The notes: generated by a model not told the origin, from the letters alone. A stretch of 64,000 nt of DNA from Rhyzopertha dominica (GCA_025024175.1 QCXZ01000041.1:46309786-46373785); one strand, 5' to 3'. Counted from the stretch's first letter, positions 53,940-64,000 are shown. Translations and numbers: made by a program.

Positions 53940-55367
53940 TTTGGCCGGATCTAGCGAGAAAATTTAAAGATTTTCGAAAATCCTGCAGTAAAACTTGATC
54001 ACGTGAAAAACAGAGCGAACGCCCATATTTCTATCGAGCGGTTCGGGGTTTGATTAGCGAGGACAACACAGTTTGCACAGTTATGTAATGTGCCGCTCTA
54101 TAGAAACAGCACTTTGAGCAATCAAATAGTAGCCTCGCCTATTAAAACTGATGCTTTTTATCAATTAACTGAAATTTGTTAAATTAATTGATCGATACAA
54201 ATTACTTTGTAAAAGCGCTCAACTTAAAATCACATTAAGATAACTAAGTAATTCCAAATATCAAACTGCACCAGTCCAAACTAGAGTTATTGCATTATTT
54301 CACGCAGAAATCGATAACACTTACGAAATTTAAAATAAACCTTCTTGCAAACTGGTCTATATGAGGAACTGAACTTACACCGATATGACAAAGAACTGTG
54401 CCAAATTACTGGCGAACACAGAAGAAATTACTTACATGTTCTAAATACAACCTCACCCACCGAATTAACGCGACGACCGCAAAATCGCGAGTATCACAAG
54501 GCAGTCAGCTGACTTGACACTTGACAAAACCTTTATCAAATTAGGGTCCGTTTTCATACTTTCTTCGGCAAAAAAGCACTAAAATATCAGGAGGAGGATA
54601 TTTTCTGAGCTATATTTCGAATTTAAGATTTATTCGTTGACAATCAGCAACCGGTTCTTTTTTGTTTCAGATTTGAAAGTTGCGCCAAAAACTGTCAGAG
54701 TACAAAGCGGCATTGCCAATTTTACACTATTTACTTTATACATGCCGTATTTTTATACCAACTAACTACATCAAATCATACAAAAAAAATATAAGAGGAT
54801 CAGTGCAAAAATACTCTCTCTGTGAATGTAATGGGAGAATTAGCAATGCATTAATGCAACTGAAAGCAAATATATCACAAAACGTAACACTTTTAATTCA
54901 TCGCAGCGTTTGTTCTTTTGTGTAGTGAAAATAATGAGCAAGAAAAAAAAAAAAAAGAAANTCTTTCAAATNCCTAAAAATATACCTTTAGTGGGTATGT
55001 AACCTATACAATATACAAATTGGTTTTTACAATTTGCCACACAGTTGGAGTGTATTTTGTATCCAAGAACGATCGATGAACTCTTGATTCCTTACTTTTC
55101 TTTTACCTAATTTATACCTTTTAGGTAGAAGCATTGCCTTTGTATATCTACATATGCAAATACAAAATAGTATTTTTATGAGCCCCTGCAAGCAGCAACT
55201 CGACAATGCTGCATAGTAGTATCTGTTCATCTGTTGTCATTTATTTAGCAGCTGTCAGTGTCACTTTATTTTGATTACCTTGAAAAGCAAAAACAGAAGT
55301 GAGTCATTTGTGGGGTTAGAATTGGGTTGTCCCGAATTTGTGCATTCCAAAATAAAAAAACATAAAG
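53940..55367. other. Divergent intergenic region, V-ATPase A to CHMP2A
   Basis: The 1.4 kb holds both promoters and probably a 5' noncoding exon of V-ATPase A, since an acceptor-like CTCGCTAG precedes the start by about 15 nt. The palindrome GTCAGCTGAC at 54504-54513 lies in a locally GC-richer stretch (54460-54540) that may be the V-ATPase transcription start. The ORF at 54680-54925 has no recognisable content. Confidence 0.4.
53999..54006. promoter_or_regulatory. CLEAR/E-box upstream of V-ATPase A
   Basis: TCACGTGA, a perfect palindromic E-box of the CLEAR type, lies 60 bp upstream of the V-ATPase A start codon. V-ATPase genes are established targets of TFEB/Mitf factors through this motif, and USF recognises the same core. 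Function here is inferred from motif and place. Confidence 0.5.
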
Positions 55368-56169
55368 ATGGAGTGGTTATTTGGAAAACGTTTAACGCCC
55401 GAAGAAATGCTTAGAAAGAACCAAAGAGCTTTAAACAAAGCAATGAGGGACCTAGACAGGGAAAAGATGAAAATGGAACAGAGTGAAAAGAAAATTATAA
55501 TTGACATTAAAAAGATGGCTAAGGAGGGGCAAATGGTACAGTTTTGTAAACATTATTAACGCGGTTCTGTAAGTATTTTGATTTAGGATGCCGTGAAAAT
55601 CATGGCGAGGGACCTGGTCCGAACCAGAAGATACGTTAAGAAGTTCATGTTAATGAAGGCGAATATCCAGGCAGTTTCCTTAAAAATACAGACGTTAAGA
55701 TCTCAAAACGCGATGGCCCAAGCAATGAAAGGCGTCACCAGGGCTATGGCAAGCATGAATAGACAGTTGAACTTGCCACAAATCCAGAGAATATTACAAG
55801 AGTTTGAAAAACAGTCAGAGATCATGGATATGAAAGAAGAAGTGATGAATGATGCTATTGACGACGCAATGGAGGACGACGGTGATGAGGAGGAAAGGTA
55901 TGTTTCAGAGTGCTTATCCATCATCAGTGCCGGTGAGTCATATTTTTTTTTTGTATAGTGATGCAGTTGTAAACCAAGTACTCGACGAACTTGGTCTGCA
56001 ACTCAACGACCAGCTGTCCGGACTACCGCAAGCCGCAGGTTCGTTAGCAGGTCCCGGACAAAAGCAACCGGCCGCTGTTGCCGCTGCAGCATCCGCTGGT
56101 GGGAACGGTGGAATTTCAGATGCCGATGCCGACCTGCAGGCCAGATTAGATAATTTAAGAAGAGAATAA
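55368..56169 (+). CDS. CHMP2A: Charged multivesicular body protein 2a (ESCRT-III, Vps2)
   Basis: Three exons: 55368-55535, 55587-55897, 55959-56169. All GT-AG with short introns (51 and 61 bp), 229 aa against 222 in human. The Snf7 fold is evident. The basic N-terminal helices start MEWLFGKRLTPEEMLRKNQR and continue MKMEQSEKKIIIDIKKMAKE. Helix 2 follows (AVKIMARDLVRTRRYVKKFM), then the acidic autoinhibitory stretch (AIDDAMEDDGDEEE). After an Ala/Gly/Pro linker, the last 15 residues (DADLQARLDNLRRE) are the MIM1 motif that binds the MIT domain of Vps4. The protein polymerises with CHMP3/CHMP4 on endosomal, midbody and other membranes for scission. The start fits the conserved N-terminus exactly. 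Confidence 0.97.
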
Positions 56170-56588
56170 ACTTTCTGAGGGCCTTACTTTTGTACTATAT
56201 GTAGATTTGCACAATATAAAGAATGAACTTGCTTTTAAAACTGCGCTGGACGTACTAAACATTTTGTTTAGATAAAAATGATGGGACACCAGTAATTTTA
56301 ACGAATTTATGCTAGTTTTAGCTTTTCAAAAATATATCTGCTTTGCAAAGTGACACTCTTGGAACGTTACAGCGTTAAACAGAAAAAAAAACTTAAGTGA
56401 TCACGTCAATACACCCATCATCGAGTATTTAAGTTCATATGGCATATAAAAATTACTGTTCTAAGTTGCACATGTTGTAGCGCAGTTTGTAGTCCTTGGA
56501 AGAAGTGTAAATATGATTATATTTTTAAGAAAACCGTGTGATTAAGAATTGAGTTAAGTTTTCCTTTTATATAACTGTTTTTAATTTT

Positions 56589-56690
56589 ATGGATAAAAGT
56601 GTATACATAAGAACAATAAATACATATATATATATTTATTACGGCAGGCTTATAAACCTTACTTCTTAGAGTCAAGATTATCTTTGACTA
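56589..56690 (-). pseudogene. Partial duplicate of the MED25 3' end
   Basis: This block matches 57243-57340, which is the MED25 stop codon region plus the start of its 3' UTR, over about 100 bp with small gaps (GATAAAA, ACAATAAATACA, GCAGGC-TATAAAC, GAGTCAA shared). On the minus strand it still reads VKDNLDSKK-stop where MED25 reads [12 protein letters not shown]. It is either a relic of a tandem duplication or an alternative terminal exon (an AG lies just upstream on the minus strand). Confidence 0.5.
56615..56620 (+). terminator. Poly(A) signal of CHMP2A
   Basis: AATAAA about 446 nt after the stop. It lies inside the block resembling the MED25 3' end (56589-56690). Confidence 0.4.
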
Positions 56691-56835
56691 ATTACTACCT
56701 ACATCTTGTTTAATCTAGTTTTCCACTTTTTTTATTCATTTTCTTGCATCATAATACACTGACTACATACCATTAATTATTTTTATCATAAAATCATAAT
56801 TTACTGGTATGAGGTAAGTTACATTACATTACATT

Positions 56836-56873
56836 TGCATTTGGCCAAGAAAAACTGATAATTCAAGGTGGGG
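56836..56873 (+). repeat. Conserved 38-mer, copy 2
   Basis: Same block as at 28395-28432, one mismatch, between the CHMP2A and MED25 3' ends. Confidence 0.6.
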
Positions 56874-57230
56874 TTAAAGTTATGCTCCCCAGTGATGTTG
56901 CAAGTTGCGACGTATCTATAGCACAATGTAATATTCCCCACATCTACAAGACCTCCCCACGCATGACTGGGTCTATTACAAACCGACTGTGCTGAGATAA
57001 GAAATTGGGTGGGGATGCTTCTTGAAGTGCCAGGAGTATAAATGCATAAATTGCAGGCGTAAAGAGTTTAAAAAAAAAACTTAAAATATCCAAACTTTTC
57101 AGACATCTGACTTATCCGAATGTCCTGGTTAGGGGTGTCCGGATTATCTAAATTATACTGTAATTACTCTGTAGGAAAACAGGTATGGTCATTGTTAAAC
57201 TTACATAAGCTGAAAGTTATCGCTATCATA

Positions 57231-57236
57231 TTTAAT
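57231..57236 (-). terminator. Possible variant poly(A) signal of MED25
   Basis: ATTAAA on the minus strand about 70 nt after the stop. The nearest canonical AATAAA is at 56731-56736. Confidence 0.35.
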
Positions 57237-57306
57237 TTCACAGATAAAAATGCATACATAAAAACAATAAATACACATATACATTACAGCAGGCATATAA
57301 ACGTTA

Positions 57307-60300
57307 TTACATGAAGTCAAAATTGTCCTCGAAGGATCCCTGTGGGTTATTCCCAGACCCTTGCATCTGCTGTCCCATTTGGGGTCTAGGACCGTTACCG
57401 CCCATTTGTTGCATGCCGATGAGTTGCTGTCGGTATTGAGGTTGCTATAAACCAAAGAGTCACTCTCACATTGATGGCTGATTGGTCACAGGTCCTGACA
57501 TATTGCCAAAATCAAGCCTGCTGCGACACGATTTTGCAAATTCGCTTGGGCCGTTAACATGTCTGGACCTGTGACTGTCTCAAGTGTTATGGAAGTGGTG
57601 TACCTGCTGCAACAGATGCCGCAGTCCTGGATTGTTGGCCATGACAGGCCTCATCATTCTTTGTTGCTGCGGTTGTTGGGGGTTAGCTGCTTGCATGTTG
57701 CCTTGGGTGGCAAGTCGTTGCTTAAAGAAAAACCAAGCATTCGTTTTAAAAACAAAATAGCATTGAAGAATTTAAATAATCTGCTATTAAGAATTGTTGA
57801 AAACAACTATCTAGTCTAGACTTAAAAGTTACTAGTGTAGGTTGCACAGTTGCAGGTAGTCACCAACATTATGATTCAATATTGAACAAATTATATAACT
57901 AGGTGAGTTAAAATTTTCATTTAAAACTGTAACACTGGGCATTTAAAATTTTGTAAACCTCCAAAATTTCTAAAAAGTTTAATTTTGATGATTTGTTGCA
58001 AAACTGTAAAATTTTTACATTATCCAAACTGGCATAGTGTTTATTAAGCAATAAATGGTTGGCCAAGAAGGAATTTGTAGTAACTACATCAGTGTTCTTA
58101 TTTGAAATAGTTTGAGGTGTTCCTTAGCTCTTAACCATCAAAGATCTCCTAGTTTGTCCACATAAATTGCAGCACAATCATTGTAAATTACAGATTTGTA
58201 AACACCAGAAAGATTTAAGGGTTGAATTTTATATTTGTTGTGGACTAGCTGGGATCATAAGCTACCTACAATTGAAAAAGAAATATGAATTCCACAAGGG
58301 AAAGATAATTTGGAATATTTACTGAAACTAGACCAATAAACCTAAGTGAATGCCAATTCTTCTCTTCAGGATTTAGATTAATTAAAAACCTTTTAATATG
58401 CCGAATAAATCCAATTTTAAATAAAAAATGTCAAAAAAAATTACAATCAATTTAAATATACAACCTCACTCCCATTCGGCTATTTCTAAATTACTTTTGG
58501 ATATTAAAAACAAGAGAGTTAAAGATAACCTAGTATTTTCTAAAGCTGACAAAGGAAATTGTCTCGTCACTTTAGATAAAAATGATTTTATTAATAAAGA
58601 ATCCAAAGTTTTAAATGATGGATATTTTGTTTTAAGTGAAAATGATCAGCAAAAATTAAGTTTGCTAGTAACCAGTAAAGCAAAAGTACTTAAATACCAA
58701 CAAAGAGAATATAGTTACATTATTCTTAGAATATTGTGTGTTATATTACACATAAATCTGTTTGCTTTTTTTGAACAATTGTTTATGAATGGTACACAGA
58801 ATTAAACTAACATTTGTTTTAAATATAAACAGTAATCATAAAGTTTTAAATAATTCCAACATTTTGCACAAACTTTCTTCACTTGGTATTAATAAAAGAG
58901 CAAATGAAGCTGAAAATTTTTCTTGTTTTCTATTTTGATGCAAATTAATAACATAAGCTTTTGAAGTATATAGGGTGGACTAAATGAACACAAAAATTTC
59001 CAAATTCAATTTGAAGTGTATCTTTAGAATAGCAGAAAGCCCATGGTTCTATCCCTTCTGGTTTAAAAGTTACTTCCGTTTTCACAGATATTACAACTGC
59101 CACTTTTTTCACAAAATGGGGAATAACTGGTATTTTTTAGAGCCGTTTGCCACTATACTTATTTAAGTTCTTATTTAAGTATTGAAATAAGAAATTAGCC
59201 CACGTTCTATTTTCTTGCACTTGTATGCGCACTAACCTGTTTTACCGTTTATAAACAAATCGTTCATAGAACCTACGCAATAAGCAGGGTTGTGAGGTTA
59301 GGCAGCTTTTGTACTGATATCGGCGAAATAAACTTTTGAATAGAGGCTATCTATGATTTTGGGCTGACTTCCTACTACCAGCTAATTAATACATCAACAT
59401 GAAATGCAGTTTTAGGCCTCTTAAAATATGTATATTGATGTGAGTAAACTTTTGACAACCCCGGGAACGTGATGTGTTGTCATGCTTTTATAAATGAAAC
59501 GGAAGGAATGCTTTTACGAAATTGTACCTTGTTTCCCTATTTTGTTATGGACAAGTTCAAACAATTTTTCAAATGAAGCATTGCTCATTTGTAGAAAATT
59601 TTTATGTGCTGTTGGATCTTTTATTAGCAGCTCTTCTTTTAGCACATTTAAGAAGCCATGAACATTCATTCTCCTTGCAATATCATTGTTAGTATCTGAT
59701 GCATTTAATAATTTTTTTCAGTCAACAGGCATTTTTTTACTTTCAAATACAAATTGTGATAATTCAGGATGACCACAAACACAAACAACAGTAAAAGTAA
59801 TTATTTATGAGTGGGTTACATCTAAGGTCTACTTTTCTCTAGCACTAGAATAGACCTTACGTTGCATTTAGACATAGATACGGTTAGATTAGCTTTAGGT
59901 TGAGAAAATCACGATTAGAACTACAAAAGGGCGCATGCGTACATATTGAAATACTTACTGAAAAGAATTTGTAATTGAGAACGAAACCCTACGCTTATTT
60001 CTTGTATTGAAACGGCACGCGCATCTGATTTTCAGTATGATAATTTTAAGAACTTATTTCAATACTTAAATAAGTATAGTGGCAAACGACTCTTATACCT
60101 ATTATATGGTAGAGGCATTAGAATTTAATAAAGAATGGTTAGTTGACAATTCAAATGATGACACTCAAAGGAAAAAAATCAAATATATGCCCTTTATGAA
60201 CCAAATGATCTGTTTGCCAGTCAGACAAAAATCTTGTTAAACAGCAAACAGTGCGTCAAAAATAATGTTAGCTATTTAAAGAAGCGAAACATGTAAATGG

Positions 60301-61639
60301 CCACATAAGCCAATAACACAGTTTTCACAACATTCCACTTACATATTGCATTTCCTGCTGCTGGGCGATCTGTAAGGCTTCCTGCAGCTGAGAAGTCCTC
60401 ATGTGTCTGATGTGCTCCAGTTGGCTCTTATACTGCTGCTCCTGTTNCTGTGCAGCTTCCAAAGTCTGCTTCAGCTGGTTGATCTTTTCCAAGTTCTGTT
60501 GAAGTTCAACTTGCAACTGGTTCTCGATGGGAGCCCTCTGCACTGGCCCACCCATCATACCTGGATTCGGCTGTCCCTGAGCTTGCTGGCTGGACTGCAT
60601 TCCCATACTGGGTTGGATACCCTAAATTGTCGAAAAAAAAAAAAACAGCAACTTAATGCTTCAATGCTTCCTTCAAAAGAGCCACTCTGAATACGATTAT
60701 TCTAAATTATTTTTGAAACCGTTCATATTGAAATTATGAAATTTGGTATACTGCATAAACTTTTGACACTCACTTTAGTTTCAAATTATTAACGCAATTT
60801 ATTACTTAATTTGTGCTTAGCTGTATCTGTTATCAGATGTAGTGTTTAATAAAATTTATTATTATTATTATATCATTGACTGATCTCACGAGGTGTCAAG
60901 CTGAACTCACCTGCATCCTTAAACGTGGCTGCATGCCCCCTGTATTCACCGGCTGTCCCAGAACGTTCCCGATTCCGGGACCAGACTGCCCAATCGAGGT
61001 CACGACGTTCTGTGTTATCTGTCCCCCACCCATCGCCATGGTGTTGGTTTGTGACATCATCAGACTTTGCGTTGTGGTCTGTGAAGTTGGCGTATTGGAA
61101 CCTGCCATTTGTGGGGGAGTCCCGCACAACTGCTGAGGTCCGGACTGAGGATTCATGGAAGGACCTGCCGCACCGGGCTGACACATTACATGAATGACTA
61201 CGTGATCGAAAAAGAAGCTTTTTTGTTTTACCTGTCCCTGTCTCTGAAGCTGAGTGGATTTCTGTTGCTGAATCACTTTCCTAAGTCTGTCGACAAAGGC
61301 ATTTTGATCGTTGGGAATGAATCCTAAATAAGCCCTCTTCTCGGCCGTGTACAATAAAATCAACACTTTTATGTCGCAAGGGGGAGTATTAACGCTTTGG
61401 AAGTGGACACAACCCGCCTGAAAATGATAAAAAATTGATGTTCTTTCAGTACAAACACATGAAAGATTGAACTTACAAAGCCGGAGCTCATAACTCTGGT
61501 TAGAGACTCGAGTGCTTCACACTCTTGGGGATGGAAGAGAACAGATTTGGAATTTCGGAGGTAAGCTCCTCCTATGCTCCCTATTAATTGCTTTGGCATT
61601 AGTTGCATTATCAACTTGCTAGGCCATGCATCTGCTTTT
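57307..61639 (-). CDS. MED25: Mediator complex subunit 25, C-terminal part
   Basis: Six exons on the minus strand, partial at the 5' end: 61639-61477, 61417-61232, 61177-60911, 60621-60343, 57720-57604, 57444-57307 (TAA). They give 382 residues in one continuous frame. The first two exons are the ACID/PTOV domain, which binds acidic activators: [20 protein letters not shown], then [19 protein letters not shown], then [20 protein letters not shown], a strong match to human MED25. The rest is Gln/Met/Gly/Pro-rich, with a coiled stretch ([20 protein letters not shown]) and tail EDNFDFM. MED25 links activators to Mediator and RNA polymerase II. The N-terminal von Willebrand-type domain must be encoded beyond 64000 or in unrecognised exons; the first exon here starts in phase 2. 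Intron 60342-57721 contains Penelope and Harbinger insertions. One N at 60447. Confidence 0.93.
58130..58335 (-). pseudogene. Penelope-like GIY-YIG fragment, second copy
   Basis: The minus strand from 58335 gives LRFIGLVS, then after stops [20 protein letters not shown], a decayed version of the GLY...CNDC...YIGQTG block at 10902-11180. It lies in a MED25 intron. Confidence 0.6.
58428..58930 (+). pseudogene. Penelope-like reverse transcriptase, N-terminal fragment
   Basis: The ORF contains [20 protein letters not shown] and [12 protein letters not shown], matching the start of Penelope-type RTs ('ILKADKGN..V..DK.DY..K'). It continues in a shifted frame to about 58930 ([16 protein letters not shown]). 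Opposite in orientation to the GIY-YIG fragment 90 bp away. No catalytic YxDD present. Confidence 0.65.
59140..60092 (-). mobile_element. PIF/Harbinger transposon remnant with TTA target duplication
   Basis: TIRs of about 40 bp (GAGCCGTTTGCCACTATACT on the left; its complement on the right with one change) bound a 953-bp element flanked by TTA on both sides (59137-59139, 60093-60095), the PIF/Harbinger hallmark. The left TIR has an extra 12-bp TTCTTATTTAAG duplication. The minus strand from about 59670 reads [18 protein letters not shown], then [20 protein letters not shown], the N-terminal part of the Harbinger nuclease. The catalytic DDE part is deleted. It lies in the large MED25 intron. 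Confidence 0.75.
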
Positions 61640-62005
61640 CTAAAAAAGAATATTTAATGCAATTATTATATTAACAAGTTATGAATACTTCTAATCAATA
61701 AATAGGGAAGAAGCAATTAGAAAGTTTGTTTTTCAATATGTTTTTGTCTAAAAAATCAGATGATACCATAGATTAATATTAAGCTGGAGGTTATTAAGCA
61801 ACATCTACACCTATCCGTTAACAAAGGAAATGATATGAGAAACAAATTAATTAATTTTATTTGACACAAGTCATTTATGGTTTAAAACTTATTTTTGTGA
61901 AAATACACTGTTGCATATATTTGATCACTTACACCTAGCCTCAAATTTTCGTAATTATAAGGTTCCATATAGTTTCTTGTAAGAATTAAATGTTAATTAT
62001 TGTAG
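61640..62005 (-). other. MED25 intron, nothing recognised
   Basis: AT-rich sequence immediately upstream of the first visible MED25 exon. No further MED25 exon recognised. Confidence 0.4.
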
Positions 62006-62480
62006 ATGAATAATTTACATAAATTCGAAAACAGCCTAGAGAAAAAAGAGTACTTTTTGTGTGAATTACTTGGATTAATATTAAGTATAACGACTGGTTA
62101 TCCATTTTTTTATGATTTTTGTAATGCAGACTATTTTGGGTTAAACAACTATCTAGCTATTGTATGCTGGAAAGATTGCCTGAATGATAAAAATATTGAT
62201 ATGAATGTTCAACGATTTTATATTTTGCATGCAGCAATATCTCTGTTTGTTCCTCTAAAGGTTTGTAAGGCCTCACTTTACCCAAAATGGTTTTCCCAGC
62301 AACTGATAGCCCTGATAAAGAAAGATAAGATTTACAAGCCTTCCCTGGATATCAATTATAATTATGTTTCTAATCTGAGAGCCCATTGTCAAATTATTTT
62401 AAAGTTATGCTGTGCAAAGTATGTATATTAACTCAGCTGACCAAAAACTACGGAAAAATCAAAAAACTTTTGAAATTTGC
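62006..62480 (+). pseudogene. LINE fragment (linker between endonuclease and RT)
   Basis: A 141-codon ORF with FVPLKVCKASLYPKWFSQQL, IALIKKDKIYK and a final SNLRAHCQIILKLCCAKYVY. This is the 'VP.K......P.W....L..LI..K......K....Y..LR..C' pattern that lies between the endonuclease and RT of jockey/CR1-type ORF2. No endonuclease or RT motif accompanies it. Confidence 0.6.
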
Positions 62481-63001
62481 CTGGGACCATGAATTTAGAT
62501 GATAGGAAGGCAATGTTCGCCACAGAAATTTGTAATGTCTTCTTGGATCAGTGTTCTGCTGTTTATGTTGATCATGGTTTGTGGACCCGGATCAATCTGG
62601 TGGTGGCCAGAATTGTATTGCTTGTCTTGGGCCTTGGTATTTCGTAGAGGCAGTTTTTAATAAGATACTGTCTGTTCCGAGCAAAGTAAAAGTGTATATT
62701 TTCTTTGAGCACTGTATATTAACCAAAATCTTTATATAAAATTATTAATGTTAAATGTCTATTTTTGTATCTGCGTTGTTATTAAAATAAAAGGTGTTTT
62801 TGTGCGTTTATTAATTTCTTGCTATGTTTAGAATCGCTGTTAATAAGATAAATACTAATATCGAAGCGAATGCGTATGCATGCGATTAATTGTTTTGGCG
62901 AGAAATATCAGAGTCGCGAGGAGATGCAAAAGTAGGCAATGAGTATGGATGTGTCATTTTTGACAGAGAGAAATGTTCTTGATTTTGGCTCTGAGAGAGC
63001 G
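62481..63001 (+). other. Region with a short unassigned ORF
   Basis: The ORF at 62489-62647 (52 codons, starting MNLDDRKAMFATEIC) has a hydrophobic tail (VVARIVLLVLGLG) and an AATAAA about 140 nt later. I do not recognise it. It could be a small gene, a terminal exon or chance. Confidence 0.25.
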
Positions 63002-63115
63002 AGGTCTTTGGCCATGTTGTGCCTCAGGCAGAGAGAGTAAGGTCTTTGGCCATGTTGTGCCTCAGGCAGAGAGAGTAAGGTCTTTGGCCATGATGTGCCT
63101 CAGGCAGTTTGAAAC
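63002..63115 (+). repeat. Tandem repeat, 38 bp x 3
   Basis: Units start at 63002, 63040 and 63078 (AGGTCTTTGGCCATG(T/A)TGTG...). The first two are identical apart from the last bases. They are followed by a GC-rich noncoding block (63116-63600) unlike the surrounding AT-rich DNA. Confidence 0.8.
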
Positions 63116-63640
63116 CCCTAGCGCAGAGTGCCCGGTTAACAGCCGTGGTTCCTTCGAGTGGAGGACTTGCATTCCGGGGGGTAATGCAGGATATCTCGAA
63201 TGACATAGTTCTGGTGGAGAGGGTAGCCTTATTAGGTGCCCCCGATCCGGGCTATTGGAATGCGACCCTATAGGCCTTAGGGTGAGCGTTCGGGGAAGCC
63301 TCTACTATTTCAGGTTGACACTAGCTAGTTGTTGAAGAGAGAAAACTAACAAGGTATTCATAACCACCATTGACTAATGATGTAATCTAAGGGATAAAGC
63401 CATGGACAGGATAAGGATGATGCCCTGGGGTGAAAACCCCTCTGTGAGTCTTAACTGTATCTTTTTGAGTTTAACGGATGAGTAACTTATGTTTTGTTTT
63501 TGCATCTCCCGCGCGTGTGTGAAACCGCCTTGTCTGTCCACCGGAGTGACCGCATTGTTATGACCCACGGATGAAGGCGGCGATAATGTAAGTCTTTCTT
63601 GATTATTCCCGCATCAGTTTTTCTATGTTTTTCATTCAGG
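63116..63640. other. GC-rich noncoding block, probably part of a retroelement
   Basis: Base composition jumps from about one third to about one half GC. It includes the small hairpin CCTGGGGTGAAAACCCC near 63424. I cannot assign a family. Together with the adjoining tandem units it looks like the untranslated region of a non-LTR element. Confidence 0.35.
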
Positions 63641-63645
63641 TGTGG

Positions 63646-63875
63646 GGTCAAACAATCGGTTCACAGATTCGGTGAGATGAATTCAAAAAGTTTAAGCACG
63701 TTTTATCGCAGCGCAGTGGTTTGACAAATTATAGTTTGTCGTAATTATAATTGGTGGTCAAACAATCGGTTCACTGATTCGATGAGATTAATAATAACGT
63801 ATTCAACATTTTTAGCACGTTTTGTCGCAGCGCAGTGGTATGACAAGTTATCGTTTGTCGTAATTATAATTAGTG
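63646..63875 (+). repeat. Tandem duplication, two units of about 110-120 bp
   Basis: Unit 1 (63646-63755) and unit 2 (63756-63875) share GGTCAAACAATCGGTTCAC, TAGCACGTTTTGTCGCAGCG and TTGTCGTAATTATAATT with scattered substitutions; unit 2 is about 10 bp longer. Promoter-like 5' UTR monomers of LINEs look like this. Confidence 0.75.
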
Positions 63876-64000
63876 GTTAAGCGGCGGCTGACAGTTTTTG
63901 TGCAAAATACGTTTATTCAGCAAAGTTCTTGGCCTTAACAGGATCTCTTTTGTTTCGGCGTGATTATTGGTAGATCTAATACCTCTATCATACATGTTTT

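Noticed and set aside
54680..54925. 81-codon ORF in the V-ATPase/CHMP2A spacer
   Set aside because: No family resemblance; low-complexity composition; lies in a promoter region.
60873..61327. Plus-strand and alternate-frame ORFs over MED25 exons
   Set aside because: The minus-strand frame joins neighbouring exons with correct splice sites and matches MED25; the others do not.
63002..63115. CRISPR-like array
   Set aside because: Units are contiguous with no spacers, and the DNA is eukaryotic.

Overview
The window is AT-rich eukaryotic nuclear DNA: short coding exons with GT-AG introns, long introns packed with decayed transposons, and no bacterial-style operons. The conserved proteins and the transposon mix (several Tc1/mariner lineages, Penelope-like, PIF/Harbinger, Mutator, Gypsy, a jockey/CR1-type LINE) point to an insect. 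A beetle is plausible, but that is an inference. Scattered N bases mark ambiguous assembly positions.

Seven host genes can be rebuilt exon by exon. In order they are: a Rabin8/GRAB-type Sec2-domain Rab GEF (+, 8 coding exons, 1748-28646, about 461 aa); cytoplasmic arginyl-tRNA synthetase (-, 4 exons, 36642-31651, about 668 aa); tRNA pseudouridine synthase PUS3/Deg1 (-, 9 exons, 42864-37918, about 422 aa); the bHLH-zip factor USF (+, 4 exons, 43059-45405, about 268 aa); V-ATPase catalytic subunit A (-, 10 exons, 53939-47207, 614 aa); the ESCRT-III subunit CHMP2A/Vps2 (+, 3 exons, 55368-56169, 229 aa); and the C-terminal 382 residues of Mediator subunit MED25 (-, 6 exons, 61639-57307), whose 5' part lies beyond the right edge. 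All reading frames close across every junction.

PUS3 and USF are head to head with only 194 bp between start codons, so they probably share a promoter, and that promoter carries a USF/MITF-type E-box. V-ATPase A and CHMP2A are also divergent, 1.4 kb apart. A perfect CLEAR-type E-box lies just upstream of the V-ATPase start. The products fall into translation/tRNA biology (ArgRS, PUS3), endolysosome and vesicle traffic (Rab GEF, V-ATPase, CHMP2A) and transcription (USF, MED25). They are neighbours, not an operon.

The first 29 kb is essentially the Rab GEF gene, whose introns (7.2, 11.8 and 4.9 kb) hold most of the mobile DNA. The most interesting non-gene signals are: a pair of inverted hammerhead-ribozyme-like motifs of the Penelope-element type (17.8-18.0 kb) and a decayed relative inside a V-ATPase intron; a small TIR-flanked remnant encoding the SWIM/YqaJ-type insect transposon protein (24.3-25.1 kb); a PIF/Harbinger element with an intact TTA target duplication (59.1-60.1 kb); and an apparent duplication of the MED25 3' end next to CHMP2A. 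I found no clear tRNA, rRNA or CRISPR, and no evidence of a wholly new defence or metabolic system.
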